The position numbers and the translations under genes are program-made. Under the pieces are notes generated by a model, which was given only the letters and a program-made list of their open reading frames with translations, was not told where the DNA came from and did no database searches. From a virus: a DNA stretch of 49,201 nt. The stretch is from IMG/VR virus record IMGVR_UViG_3300031576_000072, positions 1 through 49,201 of that record. One strand, written 5' to 3'. This document shows, piece after piece, positions 13,431 to 21,830 of the stretch (position 1 is its first letter; every line of letters starts with the position of its first letter).

Positions 13431-13434
13431 TTTC
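13397..13434 (+). terminator. Rho-independent terminator
   Basis: AACTCCGA (13397-13404) and TCGGAGTT (13417-13424) form an 8-bp perfect stem, possibly extended by TC/GA inside the loop, followed directly by TTTTATTTT. It lies only about 65 bases downstream of the -10 box at 13328, so it ends or attenuates that transcript. Confidence 0.75.
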
Positions 13435-13458
13435 TAAACCCGCTACAAGGAGGATAAA

Positions 13459-13641
13459 ATGCTCAAATATCGCATCGTTCACAAACAGGACGCGGATTAC
13501 GTCGGCACAATGGCCGCTTTAAGACAAGGGCTGTTATCCGGATGGGGCGTGGATGATTATCTCATCGTGGCGCGATACGGTGTCAACGCCGGCGCGAAGT
13601 CACAATTACGAAAAATTTTAAAGAAACACATGGATTTATAA
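13459..13641 (+). CDS. Hypothetical protein, 60 residues
   Basis: Starts behind AAGGAGGATAAA, a strong site. Small, basic, with strand LKYRIVHKQDADYV and a helix in the second half (KSQLRKILKKHM). First gene after the attenuator. Not recognised. Confidence 0.65.
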   Translation: MLKYRIVHKQDADYVGTMAALRQGLLSGWGVDDYLIVARYGVNAGAKSQLRKILKKHMDL

Positions 13642-13652
13642 AGGAGGATCTT

Positions 13653-13799
13653 ATGCCGAAGGGGACGCGCGTCCACAACTGCGTGGACAGATTAAAACAT
13701 AAACGCGGTATCGGTTCAGCCATCGCTATTTGCCAATCAAGTACACATCAAGGATATGCTTCAGGAAAACCGCTTCCTAATAAGAAAGGCAAGAAATGA
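13653..13799 (+). CDS. Small conserved-type basic phage protein, 48 residues
   Basis: ATG 13653 follows AAAGGAGGATCTT. The pattern VHNCVDRLKHKRGIGSAIAI, then CQSSTHQGYASGK, resembles a short protein seen in many phage genomes, with a Cys near each end of a helical core and a Lys-rich tail. Its function is not known to me. The stop overlaps the next ATG. Confidence 0.7.
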   Translation: MPKGTRVHNCVDRLKHKRGIGSAIAICQSSTHQGYASGKPLPNKKGKK

Positions 13800-14143
13800 T
13801 CCGCCCGTGTCTCATCCGTATACACGAGGAATTCTGGCTTAACTTGTCGTCCGTCGCGACGTTCGTAGTGGAATACGGCATCGAACAACCTGTCTTAAAG
13901 GATGAAATTCGCGTGTTATTAGATGCCGGCACTTTGGGGCGCCCCTTGCAAACGGATGATTACGTGAGCGGCATCGCGCATGATCAAATATCTATCTTCT
14001 ACGAATCAGGTAAAGGGCTGGTTTTTAAGCGCGGCGTTGACATAAATGACGCTGATTTTGATCGTGTTGTGGCCACTTTAAAATATCTCGAATTCAAATA
14101 TGACCGAAAGCCAGCTGTACCCGAAATTCCTCAAGGAACTTAA
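13796..14143 (+). CDS. Hypothetical protein, 115 residues
   Basis: ATGA start. Acidic mixed alpha/beta protein (RIHEEFWLNLSSVATFVVEY, later DDYVSGIAHDQISIFYESGK). It overlaps the nuclease gene by 44 bases, implying linked expression. Not recognised. Confidence 0.65.
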   Translation: MIRPCLIRIHEEFWLNLSSVATFVVEYGIEQPVLKDEIRVLLDAGTLGRPLQTDDYVSGIAHDQISIFYESGKGLVFKRGVDINDADFDRVVATLKYLEFKYDRKPAVPEIPQGT

Positions 14144-14480
14144 CAAACATGGGTGGTTTTATCACGCGGCGGATAAATTTCAGGCCGGAGTCCCGGATAT
14201 TTTAGGTCATTACAACGGTATTTTTATAGCATTAGAATTAAAGATAATACCGAATACACTGACCAATTTGCAGTTATACGTCGCGCAGCAAATCATAACG
14301 ACGCATGGTTTGTTTTTTTCTTGTACATTTAAGCCGCAAACACGTACTAATTTAACTCGATATATCGGTTATTGTTTTAATAATGATACGCGCTACGAAA
14401 CACAAGATATAAAGGCCGTAACCGCATGGGTATTATCTCAAAGCCTTTTATTCATCAACAAGACGTCTTCGAACGTATAA
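14100..14480 (+). CDS. VRR-NUC family nuclease
   Basis: A 126-residue single-domain nuclease. GVPDILGHYNGIFIALELK (residues 30-48) supplies the PD...ExK core (Asp33, Glu46, Lys48) of VRR-NUC enzymes, which cut branched DNA. It directly precedes an SNF2 helicase, the pairing usual for this nuclease in phages, where the two probably process recombination or replication intermediates. Overlaps the helicase gene by 55 bases. Confidence 0.85.
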   Translation: MTESQLYPKFLKELNKHGWFYHAADKFQAGVPDILGHYNGIFIALELKIIPNTLTNLQLYVAQQIITTHGLFFSCTFKPQTRTNLTRYIGYCFNNDTRYETQDIKAVTAWVLSQSLLFINKTSSNV

Positions 14481-15778
14481 GAAACAAAGATTTCCAGGCC
14501 TTATTGATGGATTGCGGCACTGGCAAGTCGCTTATTTGTTGCATGAAGATCGACCACCATCTTCAAACAAATCCGGAATATAAAGCGCTGTGGATCTGTC
14601 CGAATACAGTGGTGGAATCGATCGGACAAGATATCGCGGCACATACGAATTTGTCACATACGCTGCTTTTAGGAACGAAGAAAAAACGCCTTCAATTGCT
14701 GGCCGAATCGCCGGTGGCCATCTTCATTATTAATTACGAATCGGCGCGGATTTTGACGAACGAACTCATCGCCAAAAAATTTAACATGTTGATTTGCGAC
14801 GAATCTCAAGCGCTTGGCAATCCGCGCTCCCTTCAATCCAAAGCCTGCTTCGCCCTTTCCTACCACATCCCGCACAGACTTATTCTTACCGGCACACCTA
14901 TCACCAATAATCCGCTCAATATTTTCGGGCAATATCGTATCCTTAATCCCGTCATTTTCGGCACGAACTACTACAAATTCCGTTATCATTACGCCATTAT
15001 GGGCGGGTATATGAATAAGATGGTCATCAAATGGATTAATATGGACGACTTCAAGCGTAAGGTTCACGCGTGCGCGGTGCGCGTGACGAAAGACGAAGTG
15101 CTTGATCTGCCGGAGAAGCTCTACCAAACGATATACTTGGATATGCCAGTGGAACAAGCGAAGATATATAAACAGCTCAAGCAAGAATTTATAGCTGATT
15201 ACAATACGAATATTATTACAGCGGCTAATGTGCTGACGCGGCTTATGCGATTCAGTCAGATCACCGCCGGCTTTACGAAAGACGTCGATGATAAAGAACA
15301 TGGTTTTACGTCAAATCCTAAAGCCGACTGGATCGTGGATTTTGCCATGAATATGGCGGAAGGCGCGAAGTGCGTAATCTACTGCCGGTTTCGCCATGAG
15401 ATAGCGGATCTCGAAACGCGCTTGGAGAAACTCGGCATCGGGTACGTGTCCATTCATGGTGATGTAACTAACCGCATGGACTTAATCAATCAATTTAATA
15501 CTGACCCGCAGATTAAAGTTTTTATCGGACAGATTCAGGTGACTCAATCTGGAATTAATTTAACAGCAGGACAATATGTTATTTTTATGACAAATTCGTA
15601 TAATTATGGGGAAAGATTACAGGCAGAATCACGCCTTCATCGAATTGGGCAGAGTAAAAATGTCGTTTATATTGATTTGATTATGAGGAACACTATAGAT
15701 ACGCATATTGTAGCAGCATTAAAAGATAAGAAAAATTTGTCTGATTTTATACTAAACGATTTCATACAAGTAGTATAA
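14426..15778 (+). CDS. SNF2-family DNA helicase/translocase
   Basis: A 450-residue superfamily 2 ATPase. Motifs: Walker A DCGTGKS (29-35), DESQ at 125-128 in place of DEAH, LTGTP (154-158), and motif VI QAESRLHRIGQ (399-409) with the arginine finger. Both RecA lobes are complete and there is no extra domain. Likely partner of the adjacent VRR-NUC nuclease. From about 15490 to the stop, base and codon use become clearly more A/T-rich (AGA and AGG codons appear), next to a homing endonuclease gene. Confidence 0.93.
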   Translation: MGIISKPFIHQQDVFERIRNKDFQALLMDCGTGKSLICCMKIDHHLQTNPEYKALWICPNTVVESIGQDIAAHTNLSHTLLLGTKKKRLQLLAESPVAIFIINYESARILTNELIAKKFNMLICDESQALGNPRSLQSKACFALSYHIPHRLILTGTPITNNPLNIFGQYRILNPVIFGTNYYKFRYHYAIMGGYMNKMVIKWINMDDFKRKVHACAVRVTKDEVLDLPEKLYQTIYLDMPVEQAKIYKQLKQEFIADYNTNIITAANVLTRLMRFSQITAGFTKDVDDKEHGFTSNPKADWIVDFAMNMAEGAKCVIYCRFRHEIADLETRLEKLGIGYVSIHGDVTNRMDLINQFNTDPQIKVFIGQIQVTQSGINLTAGQYVIFMTNSYNYGERLQAESRLHRIGQSKNVVYIDLIMRNTIDTHIVAALKDKKNLSDFILNDFIQVV

Positions 15779-15783
15779 ATACT

Positions 15784-16302
15784 ATGGCATATTGGAAATC
15801 AATTTCAAATTTTAAAGGCTATTACAGTATTTCCAACACTGGAAATGTGCGACGTGATGTCGGATGGAAAGGGCGATGTAAAAAAGGACGTATATTAAAA
15901 CCATTCTTTCATAGAAAAGGCTACGCTTATGTCACTTTACATCGTCCCGGAATTAGAAAAGATGTTACAGTACACAGTTTAGTAGCAAAAGCTTTTATTG
16001 GAAAAAGACCATATAAAAAACAAATTAACCATAAAGACAGTGTCAAAAATAATAATACTGTTTGTAATTTGGAGTATGTAACAGCACTTCAAAATATACG
16101 ACATTCATTTAAGAATGGCACGCATCGTATACAATACGGGTCAGAAAGCCCTAATGCTAAACTTACTGAAGCGCAAGTATTAAAGATAAAGAAAATGTAT
16201 CGTAGTGGAATTTTCCAAAATAAAATAGCGATAAAATTTAAAGTGTGCCCCTCAACAATTAATTGGATTATTAAAAATAATACGTGGAAACACGTAAAAT
16301 GA
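15784..16302 (+). CDS. HNH homing endonuclease (NUMOD4 + HNH + HTH)
   Basis: A 172-residue free-standing endonuclease. NUMOD4-like W-x-x-I-x-x-F-x-GYYxISNxGxVRR at the N-terminus, HNH core around VHSLVAKAFIG and INHKD...NLEYVT (about 65-103), and a C-terminal helix-turn-helix for target binding (KLTEAQVLKIKKMYRSGI). Strongly A/T-rich compared with host-phage genes, so a recent mobile arrival. No ribosome site is visible; it starts 6 bases after the helicase stop. Confidence 0.9.
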   Translation: MAYWKSISNFKGYYSISNTGNVRRDVGWKGRCKKGRILKPFFHRKGYAYVTLHRPGIRKDVTVHSLVAKAFIGKRPYKKQINHKDSVKNNNTVCNLEYVTALQNIRHSFKNGTHRIQYGSESPNAKLTEAQVLKIKKMYRSGIFQNKIAIKFKVCPSTINWIIKNNTWKHVK

Positions 16303-16505
16303 CCAACACCGACGCTGTAATCCTCATTGAATGGATTCAACAGACCACATATAAACCGAATGAATGGGAAGCGGATTTTTTAACTTCCATCCTGGAACAA
16401 CTCGCGAATGGTCGCGATTTAAGCCCGAAGCAAAGTGCGGTATTACAGGGCATATATGAGAAAAGCGCGGACAATAAACAATGGCAACGACGTGAAATTA
16501 TTTAA
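16299..16505 (+). CDS. Hypothetical protein, 68 residues
   Basis: ATG 16299 overlaps the HNH stop (ATGA); in-frame codons up to 16284 belong to the HNH gene's end. Acidic helical protein (VILIEWIQQTTYKPNEWEAD, then a Lys/Arg-rich end). The HNH gene seems inserted exactly at its start. Confidence 0.6.
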   Translation: MTNTDAVILIEWIQQTTYKPNEWEADFLTSILEQLANGRDLSPKQSAVLQGIYEKSADNKQWQRREII

Positions 16506-16521
16506 ACGAAAGGGGCACAAC

Positions 16522-16767
16522 ATGCCTACGACAGACACAACAGTAACGCTCGGTACAACACCGATATTATATCCCACCAATTTAAATCCTCCGCCATCAC
16601 AACCACCCACATTAACACAAGAGCGCATCCTCGAATTGACCCGTTTGGCTTATGAAACGATTAAATTTTTAGATAAGCACGGCGTTAAGAAGTACGAGCG
16701 TTGCCAATTCGGCACTCTTATCCGTAATCTAATGGAATTCCCATCGAAAGACGAGTTGAAAAAATGA
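16522..16767 (+). CDS. Hypothetical protein, 81 residues
   Basis: ATG 16522 lies behind AAAGGGG; an in-frame extension upstream overlaps the previous gene without a site. Thr/Pro-rich first 35 residues (likely flexible), then a helical domain (RILELTRLAYETIKFLDKHG). Not recognised. Confidence 0.65.
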   Translation: MPTTDTTVTLGTTPILYPTNLNPPPSQPPTLTQERILELTRLAYETIKFLDKHGVKKYERCQFGTLIRNLMEFPSKDELKK

Positions 16768-17078
16768 GCAAAGTATATGTAGTAAATTATGCTGAACATA
16801 ACATGGAAGCCGCTAAAAAATACGGCGAGCTTATTTATGTATCGGAAGGACGCTACACGAAAATTTTCCATCCTTCGGATATTGTGGTGGATTTTAAATC
16901 GCGATTAAAGGACATTCAGATCGAAGATCATCTCCTTTTATCCGGTTCACCGATACTGAACTGCATCGCTTTTATGATCGCTGTCTGTAAGAACGAAGAA
17001 GTACGCGTGTTGCTGTTCGACGCGCGCGAACGAAACTACGTATCCCGTACCATAAAAGGAAAGGAGCTTGTATGTTAG
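16764..17078 (+). CDS. Hypothetical protein, 104 residues
   Basis: ATGA start. Alpha/beta pattern: KVYVVNYAEHNMEAAKKYGE, a middle region, then SGSPILNCIAFMIAVCKNEE and VRVLLFDARERNY. The alternation suggests a small Rossmann-like or P-loop-free fold found in phage proteins that sense or bind nucleotides; no active-site motif is visible. Confidence 0.65.
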   Translation: MSKVYVVNYAEHNMEAAKKYGELIYVSEGRYTKIFHPSDIVVDFKSRLKDIQIEDHLLLSGSPILNCIAFMIAVCKNEEVRVLLFDARERNYVSRTIKGKELVC

Positions 17079-17467
17079 TGACTTACGACGAATTAACACC
17101 ACAGTTAGAAAAGCTGCGCCAGCTTCGGGATGAGAAGGAAGAATTGAATAACCGCATCAAAGGCGTTGACGAAGCATTGGACAAGATTAACACAGAACTC
17201 GTGGTAGAATTTGAACGGCTTAATTTGCAACAGCTCAAGATCGACGGCCTCGGCATGTTCTATCTCGAACACAAAACATTACCGAACATCGAAGATCCTG
17301 AAGCATGTAAAGCGTGGTTACGTGCGCGCGGTGATCTGGACATGCTGCTCACATTTAATCAAATGAAATTCAAAGCGTATTACCGTGAAAAACTTGAATT
17401 AAACGAATCTCTGCCTGATGGAGTAAGTCAATATGTCGCCACACACATTAGAGTACGTAAAGTTTAA
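17072..17467 (+). CDS. Coiled-coil hypothetical protein of the replication module
   Basis: A 131-residue protein: residues 8-50 are a charged coiled coil (EKLRQLRDEKEELNNRIKGV), followed by a small alpha/beta domain (LKIDGLGMFYLEHKTLPNIE, then ACKAWLRARGDLD). Proteins of this plan, sometimes compared with Gam-like host nuclease inhibitors, commonly stand next to phage SSB and recombination genes. The Gam link is weak here. Overlaps the HNH gene by 35 bases. Confidence 0.65.
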   Translation: MLVTYDELTPQLEKLRQLRDEKEELNNRIKGVDEALDKINTELVVEFERLNLQQLKIDGLGMFYLEHKTLPNIEDPEACKAWLRARGDLDMLLTFNQMKFKAYYREKLELNESLPDGVSQYVATHIRVRKV

Positions 17468-18023
17468 ACAATCAGGAAAATGCGTGACATGTGGGCACCA
17501 GAACGACAGAATATCAAAAGTCGTATGTTCAAAATGTGCTAAACGAAGTTATATTAACGGTAAAAAATGGCGCCGTGCACATCTTGAACACTGTCGTAAA
17601 GTAAGACGAAAATGGTTCAAACGAAATCCAACTAAAGCCGCGTTTTACAGACAAAGAGCAAAAATTAAAAATCCAGATTATAATAATCAATATTATCATA
17701 AAAATAAAACACACATTTTATATAGAAGCGCTGTGTATGTAAAAAAATATCAACGGACGAAACGTTATAAAGAATTAGCTAAAAAATATAAATTAAATTA
17801 TAGAAAAAAGCACAGGCTTATTTTTTTAAAACAAAGAAAAGCACAAGGTATTTTAAGCTACGCAAAAAAACTCCATAAAATTAAAATAAAAGCGTGTCGA
17901 AGATGTGGTACTTTTAAAAATATTCAGGCGCACCATCCGAATTATGACAAACCACTCAAAGTTATTTGGTTATGTTCTAAACATCATATACAACTACACA
18001 TTAAAGAAAGGAATAAAAAATGA
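17433..18023 (+). CDS. HNH endonuclease with two zinc motifs
   Basis: A 196-residue, very Lys/Arg/Tyr-rich protein. N-terminal CVTCGHQ...CSKCAKR zinc knuckle, a long basic middle, and a C-terminal HNH core CRRCGTFKNIQAHHPNYDKP with WLCSKHH. The core matches the HNH protein at 44158-44694 (C-x2-CG...I-x-AHH-x-x-Y-x-K-x-L-x-V-x-WLC-x-x-HH), so the two are relatives. The start overlaps the previous gene; GGAG lies 9 bases upstream. A/T-rich. Confidence 0.88.
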   Translation: MSPHTLEYVKFKQSGKCVTCGHQNDRISKVVCSKCAKRSYINGKKWRRAHLEHCRKVRRKWFKRNPTKAAFYRQRAKIKNPDYNNQYYHKNKTHILYRSAVYVKKYQRTKRYKELAKKYKLNYRKKHRLIFLKQRKAQGILSYAKKLHKIKIKACRRCGTFKNIQAHHPNYDKPLKVIWLCSKHHIQLHIKERNKK

Positions 18024-18727
18024 CAAAAGAAATCGCCCCCAAAACCGCCATTAACACACCTGCCGTCGCCGGCGCCGTTGGCCGAGGATTCAGCAGCAAT
18101 TTAAGCGCGAAGGACTTCCTCATCCCGCGTATTGAATTAACCCACCCGCTTACGCCGTGTGTTATCGCCGGACAAGCGAAGGCCGGAACGTTCATTAACT
18201 CTGTTACGAAAGAATTAATCACTATCACCAACGTTATTCCAGTGCGCTTTGAGAAGAATTTTATTCGCTGGTTTCCACGTGAACACGGCGGGGGGATCAT
18301 GTATCGCACGCTTAACGCTGAAGATCCGCGCGTTAAGGATGACATCAAATGGGCGAATAACGAGAAGCCGCTCTGTACGGAATACATCAATGTCCTGTGT
18401 CTACTGGAAAGCGATTTGGACATGCCTATCGTAGCCCCGTTTTCACGCACATCCTACCAAGCTGGACGTAAATTCTATACCCTCGCCATTCAACAATTCG
18501 GTCAAGACGTATGGATAAGCAAGTATAAACTTACCCCCGCGCTTAAAACGAACAAATTCAGCACATTCTACGTCTTCGAAGTCAATAAGATCGGCCCGTC
18601 GACCGAGGAAGAACGCGCTAAAGCTGAACAGATGTATCAAACTTTCACTCGCTTTGAAGAACTGCAAGTGGAATATGAAAGCGAATCAGAAGAGCCCAAA
18701 CCGGCCACGAATAAAGCTGAATTCTAA
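18020..18727 (+). CDS. Predicted single-stranded DNA-binding-like protein
   Basis: A 235-residue protein. Beta-rich core (TNVIPVRFEKNFIRWFPREH, later RKFYTLAIQQFGQDVWISKY) and a C-terminal acidic, disordered tail (YESESEEPKPATNKAEF), the design of phage SSB proteins such as gp2.5-type ones. It stands directly before primase and helicase genes. The fold assignment is by pattern and context; no decisive motif exists for this class. Confidence 0.6.
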   Translation: MTKEIAPKTAINTPAVAGAVGRGFSSNLSAKDFLIPRIELTHPLTPCVIAGQAKAGTFINSVTKELITITNVIPVRFEKNFIRWFPREHGGGIMYRTLNAEDPRVKDDIKWANNEKPLCTEYINVLCLLESDLDMPIVAPFSRTSYQAGRKFYTLAIQQFGQDVWISKYKLTPALKTNKFSTFYVFEVNKIGPSTEEERAKAEQMYQTFTRFEELQVEYESESEEPKPATNKAEF

Positions 18728-18736
18728 GAGGGCGGT

Positions 18737-20296
18737 ATGGATATTAAAGCGTGGTATTCCTCCTATTTCGCGCATGGGGATGGTAGCGTATCATCTGACG
18801 GCAAGCAATGGAATCTGCGTTGCCCTTTCCATACCGATACAAAACCGTCATTCAGCATCAGTTTGGAAACTGGTGCATGGAAATGCCACGTTCCGTCATG
18901 TCCACAACACGCCGGCGGGGGCTTAGCGGAATTTTACGCGCTTAAAGAAGGCGGTTCAATTGAAGACGCGCGTCAACAACTGCCTGAAGAACTCGCCGGC
19001 GCGGCGCGCGGCGATAAGAAAAAGAAACGCGGGCGTCCCGCGCATGACGATCCCGGTAACTGCCCCGTATCTTACCTGGAAATCCTTACGCATCATCAGA
19101 CCTTATTAGGTAATCCCACCGCGCTTAAATCCTTTCAAGATGTGACCGGTTACACGTTGGATACGATCATGCGCTTCAATCTCGGTTGGAACGGCAATGC
19201 GTTCACCTTCCCTATATTAGAAGGCGAAACCGTAATGAATTTGCGATTCTACCGTCCGCACGGAGATCCTAAATATAGCGGCATTCCGGGGTTTAACAGC
19301 GCCGTTCTATGGCCAATGAAGAGCTTTGAGCAGAGTACCGTGTATCTGATGGAAGGTGAAAAAGATTGCGTGTTGGCGCACCAAATCGGTCTAAACGCAA
19401 TTACTGTTACCGGCGGTGCTGGAACGTGGAAATCGGAATGGAATGAATATTTTCGGGATAAAAACGTCGTTATTTGTTACGACATAGATAAGGCCGGACG
19501 TGAAGGAGCGCGCAAAGTAGTGAATGAATTGACGGGATACGTCAAAGAATTAAAGGACATTCTCCTGCCTATTACAGAACCGCCCAATGGTGATTTTACC
19601 GACTACATTCATCAAGGATATACGCTTGAACAATTTCTGACACTGGTTGAAACCGCTAAACTTTTAAAGTTTACACCCCCCTGTTTGGTTGAAATTCCGG
19701 ATGAAGTTTATGATAGCGACCTTTATAACGCTTCATACAAGCATGAGCTTTTTTATCGCCGTGTACGGATGAAAGTACGCGTCATCGGTAAAGACTTGAG
19801 CCCATACATCATTCCGCGCCATGTCCGCGTCACGTGCCGCATGAATAACGGTCGTAAGTGTGATCATTGCGTATTAAAGAAATTCAACGGCACACACGAC
19901 CTTGTGATAGATGAAAAGAAGCCGGATCTTTTAGGATTGTTAGGTTGTGAACAGAGCAAGCAACTTAGCGCGGTGCGCGACATCGTGGGCATCGCGGAAG
20001 GCTGCACGCGCAACGATATATTTTTTGAAGGCGCGCAATACGTGGAAGAAATGAAAGTTATTCCGATGATCAACCATCAGAACGAGGGACGTTATGTCAT
20101 GCGCTCGGTCTTCGCGTTGAACAAACATATGTCGGTGAATGCGGACTATGACATTCTTGCTGTTACTGCCCCCAATTCACACACCCAGGAAGCGGTGCAT
20201 TTGATCTACGATACCGAACCAATGGAATCATCTCTGGATAATTTTATTTTAACGCCTGAAATTATCAAGCAATTGCTGGTGTTTCAATGTCTTTAG
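18737..20296 (+). CDS. Primase with CHC2 zinc finger and TOPRIM, plus MCM-N-like tail
   Basis: A 519-residue protein. A CHC2-type zinc ribbon uses C29, H32, C50 and C55 (RCPFHTDTKPSFS, KCHVPSC). A basic linker KKKKRGRP follows, then TOPRIM with YLMEGEKD (Glu207) and CYDIDKAG (Asp249, Asp251), the catalytic metal-binding acids of DnaG-type primases. The last 170 residues (about 345-519) are unlike DnaG: an OB-like stretch RVRMKVRVIGKDLSPYIIPR and a zinc motif CRMNNGRKCDHC resemble the N-terminal part of MCM helicases. The AAA+ part follows in the next gene with a 10-base overlap. Confidence 0.88.
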   Translation: MDIKAWYSSYFAHGDGSVSSDGKQWNLRCPFHTDTKPSFSISLETGAWKCHVPSCPQHAGGGLAEFYALKEGGSIEDARQQLPEELAGAARGDKKKKRGRPAHDDPGNCPVSYLEILTHHQTLLGNPTALKSFQDVTGYTLDTIMRFNLGWNGNAFTFPILEGETVMNLRFYRPHGDPKYSGIPGFNSAVLWPMKSFEQSTVYLMEGEKDCVLAHQIGLNAITVTGGAGTWKSEWNEYFRDKNVVICYDIDKAGREGARKVVNELTGYVKELKDILLPITEPPNGDFTDYIHQGYTLEQFLTLVETAKLLKFTPPCLVEIPDEVYDSDLYNASYKHELFYRRVRMKVRVIGKDLSPYIIPRHVRVTCRMNNGRKCDHCVLKKFNGTHDLVIDEKKPDLLGLLGCEQSKQLSAVRDIVGIAEGCTRNDIFFEGAQYVEEMKVIPMINHQNEGRYVMRSVFALNKHMSVNADYDILAVTAPNSHTQEAVHLIYDTEPMESSLDNFILTPEIIKQLLVFQCL

Positions 20297-21570
20297 AAAC
20301 GTTAACCGCTAAGCTTGAACACATCTATCAGGATTTGTCCGTAAATGTGACCAAGATATACGGACGGCAAAATCTGCATTTAGCCATTGACCTGTCCTTT
20401 CACAGCGTATTAGAATTTAAAGTAGGAGGACGACATGTTAAAAAAGGATACGTGGAATCCCTCATTGTGGGGGACACACGTTGCGGTAAGACTGAAACTG
20501 CCCAACGGCTGGTGGAACATTACCAACTCGGAACTGTTTCTGGTGGTGAGAATAGCTCGTTCGCTGGGCTCGTGGGAGGGCTGCAACAGATACGAGATCG
20601 TTGGCAAATTACTTGGGGAAAAATTCCTATTAACGACCGACGACTTCTCATTATTGATGAAGTTTCTGGAATTGAGCCGGATGAGATCGCTCAAATGTCC
20701 GGAGTGCGAAGTTCCGGAGTGGCTGAAATCACTAAGATACACACTGAGAAAACAAGCGCGCGTACCCGTTTGGTTTGGATGTCGAATCCACGGAAACCTA
20801 TTTCAATTAATCATTTCAACAATGGAATTGAATTAATCAAAGATGTTATCGGTAAACCGGAGGACATAGCGCGCTTTGACTTCGCCATAATTCTGGAATT
20901 GAATGACGTTGATTTTGACCTGATCAATTCCCTCTCCACAGCGCGCTTGCCTCATATTTATACGTCGGAACTTTGCCGAAATCTTATCTTATGGGCGTGG
21001 AGTCGTAAAGCGAATGAAATTTATTTTGACAACGCGGCGCTCGACGCGCTATACGCCTGCTCCAAACAGCTCTACGATAAATATTCCCCGGAATTTCCCC
21101 TCGTTAATCCAAGTGAACAGAAACTCAAAATAGCGCGCCTCGCCGTAGCCTTAGCGTGCCGCGTCTTCAGCACGCCGGACGGCATTCGCGTGCTTGTCCT
21201 GCCGGAACACGTGGAATATATCACTAACTTTCTTAATGATCAGTATGACAGCAAATTCTTCGGGCTTGATATGTGGAGCAAGAACCGGCGTGAAGAATCT
21301 GACATTAAAAATGAAGACGTTGTCCGGACAGAATTGGGGATCTTTACGAATAACATGCTGACGCAATTCCTCGACATGACGCAATTCAATGTGCGTGATC
21401 TGGAAGATCTGCTGGGATGCGACATCGGGCAGGCCAAGAACTTCATGCACCTGCTCATAAAAAATAATGCCGTCAAGAAATTTTATAGAAATTATATCAA
21501 AACCCCCGCGCTCATCCGTATCTTGCGGGAAGAGATCGGCGCGAACAAACAAAGAAAGGCGGAATTCTAA
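20287..21570 (+). CDS. MCM-like AAA+ replicative helicase
   Basis: A 427-residue protein. Walker A GDTRCGKT (62-69), Walker B LLIIDE (120-125), sensor WMSNPR (165-169), arginine finger in IARFDFA (194-200). The order GDxxxGKT, then G-x-x-SS-x-AGL, then W-x-x-x-x-GK, then IIDE is that of MCM helicases and not of DnaB. The C-terminus looks like a winged helix. It probably unwinds the phage fork with the upstream primase, which seems to supply the MCM N-terminal domain. No clear ribosome site precedes ATG 20287, so coupling or frameshifting is likely. Confidence 0.82.
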   Translation: MSLETLTAKLEHIYQDLSVNVTKIYGRQNLHLAIDLSFHSVLEFKVGGRHVKKGYVESLIVGDTRCGKTETAQRLVEHYQLGTVSGGENSSFAGLVGGLQQIRDRWQITWGKIPINDRRLLIIDEVSGIEPDEIAQMSGVRSSGVAEITKIHTEKTSARTRLVWMSNPRKPISINHFNNGIELIKDVIGKPEDIARFDFAIILELNDVDFDLINSLSTARLPHIYTSELCRNLILWAWSRKANEIYFDNAALDALYACSKQLYDKYSPEFPLVNPSEQKLKIARLAVALACRVFSTPDGIRVLVLPEHVEYITNFLNDQYDSKFFGLDMWSKNRREESDIKNEDVVRTELGIFTNNMLTQFLDMTQFNVRDLEDLLGCDIGQAKNFMHLLIKNNAVKKFYRNYIKTPALIRILREEIGANKQRKAEF

Positions 21571-21830
21571 TGCGCATGCTTAATCAAACAGTCTTGCTTA
21601 TACCGGAAAAAGAAATCAGCCAGTATATAACTAAATTTGTCATTCCATCCATTGCGCCTAAAAATAATTGGTACGGCATTGTGACAGCGGTGGCGGATAA
21701 TGTTCCTGATGTGGATATTGGGGACATGGTAGTTTACGATCCGCACGGTAAAACCGAAGTGACACTTCAAGGAATTAAACATATTGTTGTTACGATAAAC
21801 GATATTCTTGCTGTGGAAAGGAATAAGTGA
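21570..21830 (+). CDS. GroES-like co-chaperonin
   Basis: An 86-residue beta-barrel-type protein: NQTVLLIPEKE, then GIVTAVADNVPDVDIGDMVV and a C-terminal IVVTINDILAVERN, matching the GroES pattern (G-x-V-x-AV, V-x-x-GD-x-V-x-Y, DILA). The mobile loop region is short (about residues 18-34). Phage co-chaperonins such as T4 gp31 replace host GroES for capsid folding. Its ATG overlaps the helicase stop (TAATG), an unusual place for a morphogenesis helper. Confidence 0.75.
   Translation: MRMLNQTVLLIPEKEISQYITKFVIPSIAPKNNWYGIVTAVADNVPDVDIGDMVVYDPHGKTEVTLQGIKHIVVTINDILAVERNK

Noticed and set aside
14669-15301. 210-codon minus-strand ORF within the SNF2 helicase gene
   Set aside because: Shadow of a gene with all helicase motifs on the other strand; no ribosome site or neighbours.
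20280-20300. Programmed -1 frameshift joining primase and MCM-like motor
   Set aside because: The overlap shows no clear X-XXY-YYZ slippery heptamer; a start by coupling at ATG 20287 explains it, so frameshifting is kept only as a test.
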